From the NCBI GenBank assembly GCA_040755035.1, contig JBFMBU010000254.1:3200-67199 (forward strand): a stretch of DNA of 64,000 nt, in the 5' to 3' direction. This document shows positions 1 to 7,410 of the stretch, piece after piece. The notes below the pieces were generated by a model. The model was not told where the DNA came from. It ran no database searches and was given only the letters and a program-made list of their open reading frames with translations. Position 1 is the first letter of the stretch. The number at the start of each line of letters is the position of its first letter. A program made the translations under genes and the position numbers. This DNA is from RBG-13-43-22 sp040755035 (GTDB lineage Bacteria; Desulfobacterota; RBG-13-43-22).

Positions 1-55
1 TCATTCCACCGGATCGGCCAAAAAGCGGGCCTCCCGGTGAACTTTGTGTTATGCC
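1..55. other. Integron attC-like site, right part, cut by window start
   Basis: The first 55 bases form a folded site ending in GTTATGCC (48-55). The arm TTCCACCGG (5-13) pairs with CCGGTGAA (34-41), leaving one unpaired C as expected for an extrahelical base, and inner GGCC (15-18) pairs with GGCC (28-31). This is the L''-L'-R' architecture of an integron recombination site; the left core (R'') would lie just outside the window. The next two genes form a toxin-antitoxin-like pair followed by another such site, which is what a cassette array looks like. No integrase is visible, so the assignment rests on structure only. Confidence 0.6.
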
Positions 56-82
56 AAGAAAAAAAATGACAGGAAATTGACC

Positions 83-340
83 ATGCCCACAATACTTGTA
101 ATACTTTGTTGGAGGTTATTTTTTTATGCAAACGAAGGAAATGAACCAATCCATATCCATTGCCGAAAGGGCGAGATGGAATGCAAATATTGGCTGGATA
201 GGTTGTCATTTGATATTGACGAAGCGTTTTCGTTCCACATGTCAGAGAAAGATAAAAGGCAAATTAGAAAAATAATATACGATCATTTTGAGTATATTGA
301 ATCGCAATGGGACGACTTTCAGAGGAGGCGCCAGCAATGA
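83..340 (+). CDS. DUF4160 domain protein, probable toxin-antitoxin-like partner
   Basis: An 85-residue protein resembling the DUF4160 family: it begins MPTI, has a short hydrophobic strand, then an acidic/Asn stretch followed by PIHIHCRKG (the conserved P-x-H-x-H region) and a C-terminal helix with WDDF. I chose the ATG at 83 because the family starts with MPTI; an upstream in-frame ATG at 44 lies inside the attC-like core. The stop overlaps the next start (ATGA at 337-340), so translation is coupled to a DUF2442 protein. DUF4160/DUF2442 pairs are common and are suspected of being toxin-antitoxin systems; the biochemical role is unknown. The pair sits between two attC-like sites, suggesting a gene cassette. 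Confidence 0.8.
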   Translation: MPTILVILCWRLFFYANEGNEPIHIHCRKGEMECKYWLDRLSFDIDEAFSFHMSEKDKRQIRKIIYDHFEYIESQWDDFQRRRQQ

Positions 341-594
341 TTAATTATCATGATATCAAAGAGATTAAATTCATTGGAGATGTTCTTGAGGCAACAATTG
401 ATGGGAATACAAAACGGTTTATGCTCAAAGATGTGTCCCCTTTACTTGAAAAAGCTAGTGCAACTGAGAGGAAAACTTTTGAGGTTTCGCCATCCGGATA
501 TGGGATACATTGGCCGTTGTTAGACGAAGATATATCAATCGATGGGTTGTTGGGAATTGTCAATGCCCCTAAGAAAAAAAGTAAAATCGCATAA
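337..594 (+). CDS. DUF2442 domain protein, probable antitoxin-like partner
   Basis: An 85-residue protein of the DUF2442 type: an N-terminal beta-rich half with DGNTKRF, then a C-terminal part with the family signature WPLLDEDISIDGLLG. The start at 337 is set by a good Shine-Dalgarno (GAGGAGG, 322-328) and by the 4-base overlap with the upstream DUF4160 gene. The stop codon TAA (592-594) lies inside the left core of an attC-like site, which is typical of compact integron cassettes. Function is inferred only from the recurrent pairing with DUF4160; some DUF2442 proteins are annotated as DNA-binding or antitoxin-like. No mutation is evident. Confidence 0.8.
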   Translation: MINYHDIKEIKFIGDVLEATIDGNTKRFMLKDVSPLLEKASATERKTFEVSPSGYGIHWPLLDEDISIDGLLGIVNAPKKKSKIA

Positions 595-714
595 CGCTCC
601 GCATCAACATTGACCGCTTGGCCGACGGTTGTATTGATATCTTGTCCTTGTTTCATGGCTTGTTCATTCTGCCGTCCACAGTGGAAGCCAAGCGGCAAGT
701 TATGCGCAGCGTTA
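589..714. other. Integron attC-like recombination site, long form
   Basis: Outer cores GCATAAC (589-595) and GTTATGC (699-705) are perfect inverse complements, as are TAACGCT (592-598) and AGCGTTA (708-714). Inner arms CCGCTTGGC (614-622) and GCCAAGCGG (687-695) also pair perfectly, and GACGG/CCGTC extends the stem. Unpaired bases between the arms resemble the bulges of attC hairpins. It directly follows the DUF4160/DUF2442 pair, whose last codon it contains. At about 125 bases it is in the upper range of known attC lengths. Confidence 0.65.
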
Positions 715-720
715 ATAAAG

Positions 721-737
721 GGGGACGTTGTTCATTT
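721..737. repeat. REP-like terminal motif, left of the broken transposase
   Basis: GGGGACGTTGTTCATTT here and its near-perfect inverse (16 of 17) at 1771-1787 bracket the RAYT pseudogene. RAYT transposases (TnpA-REP) act on short REP palindromes, so these are plausible remnants of its own ends. The GGACGTTGT core recurs at 24253. Confidence 0.55.
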
Positions 738-786
738 TAATCAAAATTACCTTGACTAGGGCGGGGAAATAGAATAAAAGCGAAGT

Positions 787-1771
787 ATGCCCCGTAAAGC
801 ACGTTTAGATATACCCGGGACACTGCATCACGTCATGGTACGGGGAATAGATGGAATAAAAATCTTCCAGGATGAGGAGGATCGGAAGAACTTTGTAGAC
901 AGATTGACATCTCTGATTCAGGAGACGGGAACCCGTATATTGGCCTGGGCACTTATGGATAATCATGTTCATTTGCTGATTATCAGCGGATCAACCGGAC
1001 TGCCGACCTTTATGCGGAGATTGTTGACCGGTTAGGCCATTAGCTTTAACCGGAAACATCGCAGATTCGGGCACCTATTTCAGAATCGTTATAAATCAAT
1101 CATCTGCGATCTGGACCCATACCTTCTGGAATTAGTCCGTTATATTCATCTTAACCCTCTCAGAGCAGGTGTGGTAAAGGATCTGGAAGAATTGGAGAAC
1201 TATTCTGGTGCGGTCACGGGATCTTAACGGGCAAACAAAAGAATGACTGGCAGGAAAAAGATTTTGTGTTAGGGTTTTTTGGATCTAAAAGGAAAAGGGT
1301 CGTTCGAGCTTACCGGGAATTCGTGGAGGCCGGAAAGGGGCTTGGCCAAAGGCCGGAGTTGGTGGGCGGTGGATTGATTAGAAGTATGGGGGGATGGTCA
1401 CAAGTTAAGTCACTGCGAAAGAAGGGGGAGCCGGAATCTTACGATGAGCGGATCTTAGGTGACGGCGATTTCGTTCAATCCATCCTGGAGGAAGCGGATC
1501 AAAAAATAGACCGGCAAATCCGAGCACGAAAAAAAGCCGGGTCGTTGTCGAAAGTCATTAAGGAAAGATGTCGGGAAGCCGGAATCAATGAAATCGAGTT
1601 AAGATCGGAGAGCCAACGAAGGGCCGTATCAAAACTCCGAAAAGAAATTTGCTTTTATTTAAATCGAGAATTAGGAATTCCCATGGCTGAAATTGCTCGG
1701 ATAGTGGGGTGGGAACGACGGGAGTGTCCATGGCTATCAAAGGGATGGAAGTTGCTAACAAAACTGAATGA
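787..1771 (+). pseudogene. REP-associated tyrosine transposase (RAYT), triply disrupted
   Basis: The reading starts with MPRKARLDIPG, the standard beginning of TnpA-REP/Y1 transposases, and carries the HUH-like motif DNHVHLL near residue 60. Three lesions break it. An amber TAG stands at 1033-1035 where relatives have Tyr (LLTG-Y-AISFNRKH). One base is missing at about 1204-1205, so the frame continues as WCGHGILTGKQKNDW from 1206. A second base is missing at about 1707-1708, after which the original C-terminus VGTTGVSMAIKGME runs from 1709 to the TGA at 1769. The C-terminal third has a helix-turn-helix (AEIARIVG). Family members single-strand cleave REP palindromes; this copy must be inactive. 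Inverted GGGGACGTT motifs flank it. Confidence 0.85.
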
Positions 1772-1787
1772 AATGAAGAACGTCCCC
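1771..1787. repeat. REP-like terminal motif, right of the broken transposase
   Basis: AAATGAAGAACGTCCCC is the inverse complement of the motif at 721-737 with one mismatch, and sits right after the ancestral stop codon of the transposase. Confidence 0.55.
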
Positions 1788-1808
1788 TTACAGATATAGG
1801 TGGAAGCA

Positions 1809-2591
1809 ATGGATATCATCGACCTGTCAGAAAACACAAAAGAAGACTATTTGACTTGCTTGGAAGAGTGGTCAGACGAAATGAAAGATGGTCTCTGCCG
1901 CAAGGAGTGTTGGTACAGCACCATGCGGGAAAAAGGCTTGCGGGTGAAACTGGCGCGTAATGATGCGGGAGTTGTTGCTGGAATGATTCACTATGCTCCG
2001 ATTGAACATTCCTGGATTGAAGGGGAAAACCTCTACTTCGTCTATTGCGTATGGGTACACGGACACAAAGAGGGACGCGGAGACTTAAGGAAACTCGGCG
2101 CGGGAACGATGTTATTGCGCGCAGCAGAAGAGGATGTAGAAAACCAGCAGGCCAAGGGACTGGTTGTATGGGGATTACTTCTGCCTTTCTTTATGCGCGC
2201 AGGATGGTTCAGAAAGCATGGGTATCGGAAGGTGGACAGAAACGGCATTAGCGTGTTATTGTGGAAGAAGTTCACAGATGACGCAATTCCTCCTCGGTGG
2301 ATTAGGGCAAAGAAGAAACCGGAACTGGTTCCCGGTAAGGTGGTAATAACAGCCTTGGCAAACGGGTGGTGTTCCGGAATCAATGGCATGATAGAACGTG
2401 CAAAACAGATCTGCGGTGAATTTGGAGACAAGGTCATCTACCGGGAGATCGATACGAGCCGCCGGGCGACCGTTTACGAATGGGGATTATCGGACGGATT
2501 ATTTGTTGATGCCAAGAACATCTACGGGGGGCCGCCGTTGTCATATGAAAAAATCAAGAAGATTATCGAGAAAAAAGTAAGGAAACTATAA
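1809..2591 (+). CDS. GNAT acetyltransferase with C-terminal YoaP-like domain
   Basis: A 260-residue protein. Residues about 5-160 resemble a GNAT fold: EWSDEMK near the start, the strand YFVYCVWVHGH, the acetyl-CoA loop RKLGAGTMLL and the AGWFRKHGYR element. From about residue 180 a second, thioredoxin-like YoaP-type domain follows (VITALANGWCSGIN with a single Cys, then REIDTSRRAT and GLSDGLFVDAKNI), ending GGPPLSYEKIKKII. This two-domain protein recurs in anaerobic bacteria, but its substrate is unknown. The ATG at 1809 is preferred over the GTG at 1800 because AGGTGGA (1798-1804) lies 4 bases upstream. It stands alone between the dead transposase and intron relic and looks intact. Confidence 0.75.
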   Translation: MDIIDLSENTKEDYLTCLEEWSDEMKDGLCRKECWYSTMREKGLRVKLARNDAGVVAGMIHYAPIEHSWIEGENLYFVYCVWVHGHKEGRGDLRKLGAGTMLLRAAEEDVENQQAKGLVVWGLLLPFFMRAGWFRKHGYRKVDRNGISVLLWKKFTDDAIPPRWIRAKKKPELVPGKVVITALANGWCSGINGMIERAKQICGEFGDKVIYREIDTSRRATVYEWGLSDGLFVDAKNIYGGPPLSYEKIKKIIEKKVRKL

Positions 2592-2609
2592 TTGGTAAGG
2601 CGGAGTCTT

Positions 2610-2795
2610 TCACTCCCCCTCCCCACACCACCTCACAAGCGGGTCCGCACTAGGCGGTTCCTGAGAGTTACCGAGCCGTAGCCGGTAATGGATGTTTACC
2701 CTCAGATCTTTGACAGACAACAAACCTTGATCCTTAAGCCATTGATTAGTCATGCCCGAATGGGTGGCCAGTGTGCGGGATAGTCGCCAGAACTT
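2610..2795 (-). pseudogene. Group II intron-encoded reverse transcriptase/maturase, C-terminal relic
   Basis: On the minus strand the sequence reads FWRLSRTLATHSGMTNQWL followed by KDQGLLSVKDL and HY, which is the C-terminal end of LtrA-type intron-encoded proteins. Downstream of it the DNA has the CCTAGTGCGGACCCGC and AGGTGGTGTGGGGAGGG blocks commonly found after such genes, in the 3' intron domains. Everything upstream of the last ~60 residues is missing; the break abuts a DUF2283 relic at about 2796. It is therefore a deletion remnant, not a functional intron. Recognition is from memory of the family; a structural search of 2560-2640 for domains V/VI would confirm it. Confidence 0.6.
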
Positions 2796-2972
2796 GATGT
2801 CCTTTACATGTCTTTTGGGGAACCCCGGGCGAGTGAGACACTCGACTCGGGGGAGGACTTTCTGATCCGCTTCGACCCCAAAGCCGGTGAGATCACCGGG
2901 TTTACCATTTTAAACTTTTCGGAGTTCGGCCAGGAGATCGAAGAATTAATCGCGGCGCGGGCCGCTGCGTAG
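2796..2972 (+). pseudogene. DUF2283 protein, 5'-truncated
   Basis: The frame reads DVLYMSFGEPRASE, then GEDFLIRFDPKAGEITGFTIL and NFSEFGQEIEEL, ending in TAG at 2970. This is the DUF2283 pattern (D-V-L-Y-I-x-F, R-x-D-x-x-G-x-I-x-G-x-x-I-x). The start codon and the first ~10 residues are absent: the reading frame begins exactly at the junction with the intron relic. DUF2283 proteins are small, often next to toxin-antitoxin genes, and of unknown function. The rest of 2973-3042 shows no gene. Confidence 0.65.
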
Positions 2973-3042
2973 ACGAATCGGCCTTCTTCTTCCGCGGTTT
3001 AAAATCCTGTATCATTTGAAATTCTTCAAACTCCAATACGAA

Positions 3043-3108
3043 TATCCCAACCAGCGGCTCGACACCGACCGTGCAACACCGCCCGGCGGGTCAGCCGCAC
3101 GTTATGGC
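3043..3108. other. Integron attC-like site, short form
   Basis: Left core TATCCCAAC (3043-3051) and right core GTTATGGC (3101-3108) bracket arms AGCGGCTCGAC (3053-3063) and GTCAGCCGC (3090-3098). These pair as GCGGCT-GAC with one extrahelical C, plus GACC/GGGTC extension. Length (~66 bases) and the single bulge match the common 60-bp attC class. It immediately precedes a HigBA-type toxin-antitoxin pair. Confidence 0.6.
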
Positions 3109-3156
3109 TCAATCAAATCTTGACTTATCATATTTAATAAGTTATTAATATTAATA

Positions 3157-3429
3157 ATGTGGCGTATACGAGAACATCACAACTTAGATAAGATAATCGC
3201 AAAACTGCCCTTACAAGTTGTAAAAAAATACGAACTTTGGAAAGATATTGTCTTTCGGCATGGGTCAGATAAGTTACGGGAATTCCCTGGCTTTCATGAC
3301 GAAAAATTAGAAGGAGAACTGGAAGGACAACGATCATCGCGTCTTAATATTAAATATCGGGTCATTTATTCCATCGAAAAAGAGATTGTTACAGTTTATG
3401 TGATAGATATAACGCCACATAAATATTAA
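3157..3429 (+). CDS. RelE/HigB-type toxin (predicted mRNA interferase)
   Basis: A 90-residue RelE/ParE-superfamily toxin. It has an N-terminal helix pair (KIIAKLPLQVVKKYELWKDI), the loop REFPGFHDEKL, then the core strands with RSSRLNIKYRVIYSI and the C-terminal ITPHKY, where the conserved Arg/His/Tyr residues of ribosome-dependent RNases lie. It probably cleaves mRNA on the ribosome when unbound. The toxin gene comes first and an XRE antitoxin follows 10 bases later, the higBA order. The upstream DNA is very A/T-rich, with no clear Shine-Dalgarno, consistent with weak toxin translation. It directly follows an attC-like site, so the pair may be a promoter-bearing cassette. Confidence 0.85.
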   Translation: MWRIREHHNLDKIIAKLPLQVVKKYELWKDIVFRHGSDKLREFPGFHDEKLEGELEGQRSSRLNIKYRVIYSIEKEIVTVYVIDITPHKY

Positions 3430-3439
3430 GGAGAAAAAA

Positions 3440-3715
3440 ATGAGTATTAATAAATCAAATTTTAAACCGGCAAAACAGCATGCGATCTTGACCAGCGGAG
3501 AGGTAATAAAAATGTTACGCGAATTAAAAGGATGGACTCAAGAGGAATTATCAAAATATTGTTCTATCAATGCAAAAAATATCAGCATGCTTGAAAACGA
3601 TAAATTGGAAATTGGAAAAAAAAGGGCGGAGCAACTCGCCAAGGCATTTAATGTCCATCCTGCTATAATTATGTTTCCCGAATACGAATCAAAAGAAATT
3701 CAAAAAGCGGCATAA
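3440..3715 (+). CDS. XRE-family antitoxin (HigA-type)
   Basis: A 91-residue protein whose residues 20-75 form a Cro/C1 helix-turn-helix: GEVIKMLRELKGWTQEELSK, then INAKNISMLENDK as recognition helix, then KKRAEQLAKAFNVHPAIIMFPE. It has a strong ribosome site (AAGGAG) a few bases upstream, unlike the toxin, so the antitoxin should be made in excess. By family, it neutralises the upstream RelE/HigB-like toxin and represses the pair's promoter in the A/T-rich region before 3157. No separate toxin-binding domain is evident beyond the short C-terminal tail. Confidence 0.85.
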   Translation: MSINKSNFKPAKQHAILTSGEVIKMLRELKGWTQEELSKYCSINAKNISMLENDKLEIGKKRAEQLAKAFNVHPAIIMFPEYESKEIQKAA

Positions 3716-3753
3716 TAATTGTTGGGGCATTAGAATATTCAGGAGGTAATATC

Positions 3754-4539
3754 ATGGCCAGTGGAATGCAATCGGCTAATATTGACCATATTCCGGTCAT
3801 CTGGTTCGAACCAGAAACCCGGCCACCTCAGCGAAAGCTCGCTATCTACCTGATGGGGCTTTCGGGAAAAAAGGAGGATACCATTCCCTTCCTCCAAGAC
3901 CTTGCAAAGGCTGGCTTTGTTGCCCCCAGTTTTGACAACTGGATGCATGGCGAACGCACCAGCTTAACGGGTGTCCAAGTGGCGGAGCTAACTTTCGATA
4001 ATTTCCGTCGACACATGTGGGTAAATATTGGCCAATCGGCAATGGATAGTCTGCGCATCATCGATTGGGCTATCCAAGTACTGAACGTAGACCAAGAAAT
4101 TTGCATGGGAGGCCTCTCAATGGGGGGTGATATTTCTGTAGCTGTAGCGGGCATTGACCGACGTATCCGGCGAGTTGGCGCAGTTATCGCTACACCGGAT
4201 TGGCTACGGCCTGGCATGGTAGACCTTTTGAGTGAAGAGAAACGGATACTACCCCCTGGCAATCCAGATTCTTATTCCCTATTATTTTATGAACTTTTCA
4301 ACCCCATAACTCACTTGGAACATTACGCGCACGCACCCAAGATCCGCTTTGTTTGCGGCGAAAAAGATGACCAAGTACCAACGGAAGCTGCTTTCCGGTT
4401 CAAGGCAGCTTTAGCGGAATTGTACCCCAAAGCAGCTGATCAAGTCTCGATTGACCTCGTACCGGGTTTAGGCCATATTGAGATGGCACTCAGCCCCGAT
4501 CGCTGGTGGCCGCAGCTGCTGGCTTGGATGACACAATAA
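3754..4539 (+). CDS. Alpha/beta hydrolase, dienelactone hydrolase-like
   Basis: A 261-residue soluble hydrolase. The nucleophile elbow is GGLSMGGD with Ser122; the acid is most likely Asp205 or Asp206 in GEKDDQVP and the base His241 in GLGHIEM, giving a full triad in the usual order. An oxyanion-type strand precedes it (AIYLMGLSGKK). There is no signal peptide. The start is supported by AGGAGG at 3741-3746. It follows the toxin-antitoxin pair by 38 bases but has its own ribosome site, and nothing links it functionally. The substrate is unknown; peptidase or esterase activity are both possible. Confidence 0.75.
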   Translation: MASGMQSANIDHIPVIWFEPETRPPQRKLAIYLMGLSGKKEDTIPFLQDLAKAGFVAPSFDNWMHGERTSLTGVQVAELTFDNFRRHMWVNIGQSAMDSLRIIDWAIQVLNVDQEICMGGLSMGGDISVAVAGIDRRIRRVGAVIATPDWLRPGMVDLLSEEKRILPPGNPDSYSLLFYELFNPITHLEHYAHAPKIRFVCGEKDDQVPTEAAFRFKAALAELYPKAADQVSIDLVPGLGHIEMALSPDRWWPQLLAWMTQ

Positions 4540-4823
4540 TAAGAAAAAGAAAAAGGCACGGGGAATTAATCCTTAATTACTAACAGCGTCCTATTTTTAT
4601 GAAAAAGGCAAAAGGGCAAGAATAATTGCCCAACATTTTAGTCCACCGGTCGCTCGTACCTCTCGCCGGTGACTACCTCGTTCTCGGCGACTGTGTCGCC
4701 AGATTAGTGGGACGCCCTTAAAATAATAAGATTTACAATTGACAAGATAGAATTGGAAATGACAAACAAAAAGGCATACCAAGATTGGCCAGATTATATG
4801 CCCCCGGTGTATTACTTCCATAT
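4540..4823. other. Non-coding gap left of the ISL3 element
   Basis: No gene is supported here. A G/C-richer patch (4628-4722) contains a CACCGG/CCGGTG stem and phased CTCG/CTCTCG motifs, but the outer ends do not pair as in an attC site. The flank next to the element shows no target duplication matching its other side. Confidence 0.4.
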
Positions 4824-6173
4824 GGCTCTACTAGATTTACTGTGGGTCATTAGGCCCTTTTTAAATTCAAAAATAGCTCTTTGAAAACTTGACACGTTGT
4901 AGATAGGCCGTTAAAAAAGGGTATGAAGATAAATGCAACCCTTAAAAGCTTATACAGTTTTCCCGGATTTAAAGCCTTACAGCAGCTCAGACCCCATGGG
5001 AGTGATCCTGACGCCCGAATCGTAACATTAATAAGGCGTCAAAAAAAATATCTGTTCCTGTTGCCAGCATAAGCAACTAGCATATTATGAAAGCCGGAAG
5101 CATTGCGTCCGGGACTTATCCAGTGCCGGCACACGGATTTATGTCGAGTTTGAGTAACGTCGGATCTATTGCCGGAGGTGCAGGACCGTGAAGCAGGAGG
5201 CCTTGTTCTGGTTTGCTGCCGGTGACCGGTTTACTCAACGTTTTGAAAATGAAATCGGTCGCCAGTGTCGGGACATGACCATCAAGCGCGTAACCGAAAT
5301 CCATAGGCTGGGTTGGGCTCAGGTCCAACGAATGGATAAAAGCTACATGCAACGCTTGGTCGTAAAGTATCCAATCCCGAACGATCTTCGCGCCATAGGT
5401 ATTGATGAGATTTCCGTGCGCAAACGCCATAGCTACCGGATCACCATTTCCGACTTGGACCATCCTCGGCCCATCTGGATGGGTGGCGAAGGTCGGAGCG
5501 AGCAAGACCTCGACAAGTTTTTTGCTGAAATCGGCCCCGAACGGTGTCGGACGATCAAAATCATCGTAATGGACTTGTGGAAACCGTTCCGAAAGTCCGT
5601 TCTTAACCACATCCCGGAGGCCTTGATTATTTTCGACATATTTCATGTTCTCCGCCATCTCTCCGATCCCCTGGATGAAATCCGACGTCTGGAGATCAAA
5701 CGTGTCAATGAGAAAGAGCGTAAATTTATTAAAGGGCAACGTTACACCCTTTTTATCGAACCGAGCGAATCTGAGTCCGGAAGGAAGACGTTCGTTGCAA
5801 ATTTTACTTAAAGCCAATAAAAAATTGCATAAGGCCTATCTGCTCAAAGAATCATTCGGCCAGTTGCGGGATTATCGCTATCCCGCCTCAGCCCGCAAGT
5901 TTTTTGATAACTGGAAAGCCCAGTTGTGCTGGCAACGCTTAAAACCTTTTGAAAAATTCGCTGCTATGATCGAGCGGCACTGGGATGGAGTGGTCAGTTA
6001 CTGCCATCCCAATAACAAAGTCTCCCTCGGATTTGTTGAGGGATTAAATACTAAGATCAGGGTTATTCAATGCCGTGCCTATGGTATTAAGGATCAGGAT
6101 TATCTACGCCTCAAAGTCCTCTCATCCTTCATCCCAGACATGTCTAATGCCCCACAGTAAATCTAGTAGAGCC
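4824..6173 (+). mobile_element. ISL3-family insertion sequence, decayed
   Basis: A 1,350-bp element bounded by 27-bp inverted repeats at 4824-4850 and 6147-6173 with a single mismatch, starting GGCTCTACTAGATTTACTGT. The transposase stop (6158-6160) lies inside the right repeat, as is usual. The 8 bases outside each end (4816-4823 and 6174-6181) do not match, so no target-site duplication remains. The ends are well preserved although the transposase is dead, so it could in principle be moved by a related enzyme acting in trans. Confidence 0.85.
4933..6160 (+). pseudogene. ISL3-family transposase, broken by stops and a frameshift
   Basis: The frame from ATG 4933 (MQPLKAYTVF) contains the Zn-finger-like segment ICSCCQHKQ...RIYCRRCRT and the DDE core: IGIDEIS, VMDLWKPF, the helix FDIFHVLRHLSDPLDEIRR and, after a shift, the C-terminal region with FVEGLNTKIRVIQ. 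In-frame stops occur at 5023, 5029, 5032 and 5155. A run of five T (5750-5754) has one extra base, so the reading passes from FIKGQRYTL to LSNRANLSPEGRRSLQ in the next frame. These lesions make it non-functional. The family normally encodes one uninterrupted transposase of about 400 residues, so programmed frameshifting is not expected. Confidence 0.85.
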
Positions 6174-6214
6174 AAAAAAGATATGGTAGGACTGCCGATA
6201 AATAGCTAAGCACG

Positions 6215-6234
6215 TTCTGCACGAACGTCCCCTA
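6215..6234. repeat. Dispersed 20-bp repeat with ACGTTC/GAACGT core
   Basis: TTCTGCACGAACGTCCCCTA occurs here and, identical, at 17311-17330; its inverse core occurs twice at 17072-17123. It lies in the 196-base gap between the ISL3 element and sucD, which otherwise holds no gene. Confidence 0.7.
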
Positions 6235-6369
6235 AACCGAACAGGAGATCCTGCATAGACGCAATCGGAACCCTGCACCACATACTACCATGAGACCATT
6301 AATAAATTAACAATGAACCTATCCTACCGATTACAAGATCGAACCTAATAAACTCCAACCCGTACCGGT

Positions 6370-7239
6370 TTATCCCAATACTTCCGCCACCGCTTCCCCC
6401 ACCTTGGTCAGGTCCAGGACCACACGGATACCGGCGGCCTGGAGGGCGGCCATTTTTTCCTGGGCCGTTCCCGATTTTCCCGAAATAATGGCCCCGGCAT
6501 GACCCATTCTCCTGCCCGGGGGGGCCGTTTGCCCGGCGATAAAAGTAACCACCGGCTTGGGGAAGTGCTCTTGAATAAACCGGGCGGCCTCTTCCTCGGC
6601 TGTTCCGCCGATTTCACCGATAAGCACCACCCCCCGGGTTTGATCGTCCCCTGCGAAAAGGGATAAAAGCTCAATAAAAGAAAGTCCGATAATCGGGTCT
6701 CCACCGATACCGATACAGGTGGATTGCCCCATCCCCAGTTTGCTGATCTGATCTACCACCTCATAGGTCAGGGTACCGCTTCGGGAAATAACCCCCACCG
6801 AACCGGGACGGAAAATATACCCGGGCATGATGCCCATTTTGCAGGCCCCGGGAGTGATGATCCCCGGGCAATTGGGTCCGATGAGTACCGATGGTTTATC
6901 TTTAAGGTAATTCTTGACCTTGACCATGTCCAATGTGGGAATTCCCTCGGTGATGCAGACGATCACTTTGATCCCGGCCGCGGCGGCCTCCATAATGGAA
7001 TCGGCGGCGGCGGCCGGAGGGACAAAGATGATCGAGCAATCCGCCCCCTGTTCCTTAACGGCGTCCTCCACCGTATTATAGACCGGCACCCCTTCCACAG
7101 TCTGCCCCGCCTTCCCGGGGGTCATCCCGGCCACGACATTGGTTCCATATTCCAGCATCTGCTGGGTGTGAAAACTGCCTTCTCTTCCGGTTATCCCGTG
7201 AACCAGTATCCGACTGTCTTTATCGACTAATATGCTCAT
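6370..7239 (-). CDS. sucD: Succinyl-CoA ligase, alpha subunit
   Basis: A 289-residue alpha subunit of the ATP-citrate lyase/succinyl-CoA ligase superfamily, the usual length. Residues 1-125 are the CoA-binding Rossmann domain (VHGITGREGSFHTQQML). The catalytic domain follows, with GPNCPGIITPG, ISRSGTLTYE and the phosphohistidine loop PPGRRMGHAGAII (His247). With SucC it interconverts succinyl-CoA, NDP/ADP and phosphate with succinate, CoA and NTP/ATP in the cytoplasm. It is last in the run paaK-sucC-sucD and is separated from sucC by 171 bases, a long gap that contains a CTCGTATCTCGTATCTCGC repeat. Because an acyl-CoA ligase gene is upstream, a role in another organic acid pathway is possible. 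Confidence 0.95.
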   Translation of the reverse strand: MSILVDKDSRILVHGITGREGSFHTQQMLEYGTNVVAGMTPGKAGQTVEGVPVYNTVEDAVKEQGADCSIIFVPPAAAADSIMEAAAAGIKVIVCITEGIPTLDMVKVKNYLKDKPSVLIGPNCPGIITPGACKMGIMPGYIFRPGSVGVISRSGTLTYEVVDQISKLGMGQSTCIGIGGDPIIGLSFIELLSLFAGDDQTRGVVLIGEIGGTAEEEAARFIQEHFPKPVVTFIAGQTAPPGRRMGHAGAIISGKSGTAQEKMAALQAAGIRVVLDLTKVGEAVAEVLG

Positions 7240-7325
7240 ATATTTTTTACTCCGCCAGTCTGAGATTTTTTTTATCTTGGCTTGTTTTACTGTCCTGACG
7301 AGGCGAATGGGTTCGTATTTCGGAC

Positions 7326-7344
7326 CTCGTATCTCGTATCTCGC
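7326..7344. repeat. Dispersed CTCGTATCTCGTATCTCGC repeat
   Basis: A 19-base string identical to 37049-37067 and, but for its last base, to the inverse of part of the right arm of the inverted repeat at 33750-33850. It lies between sucC and sucD. Confidence 0.7.
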
Positions 7345-7410
7345 AATCCAGTAAACATTTCTAAAGGTTTCGGCTAATAACCCTTGGCGTTATGGGCCAT
7401 CCGCTGTCAT

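Noticed and set aside
4628..4722. A fourth attC site
   Set aside because: It has a GCCCAAC start and an inner CACCGG/CCGGTG stem, but there is no matching right core and the outer arms do not pair.
5750..5754. Programmed frameshift in the ISL3 transposase
   Set aside because: ISL3 transposases are normally one frame, and this copy also has several in-frame stops, so mutation of the T run is the simpler reading.
5116..5817. Minus-strand gene of 233 codons
   Set aside because: It lies opposite the recognisable ISL3 transposase frame and has no motif of its own.
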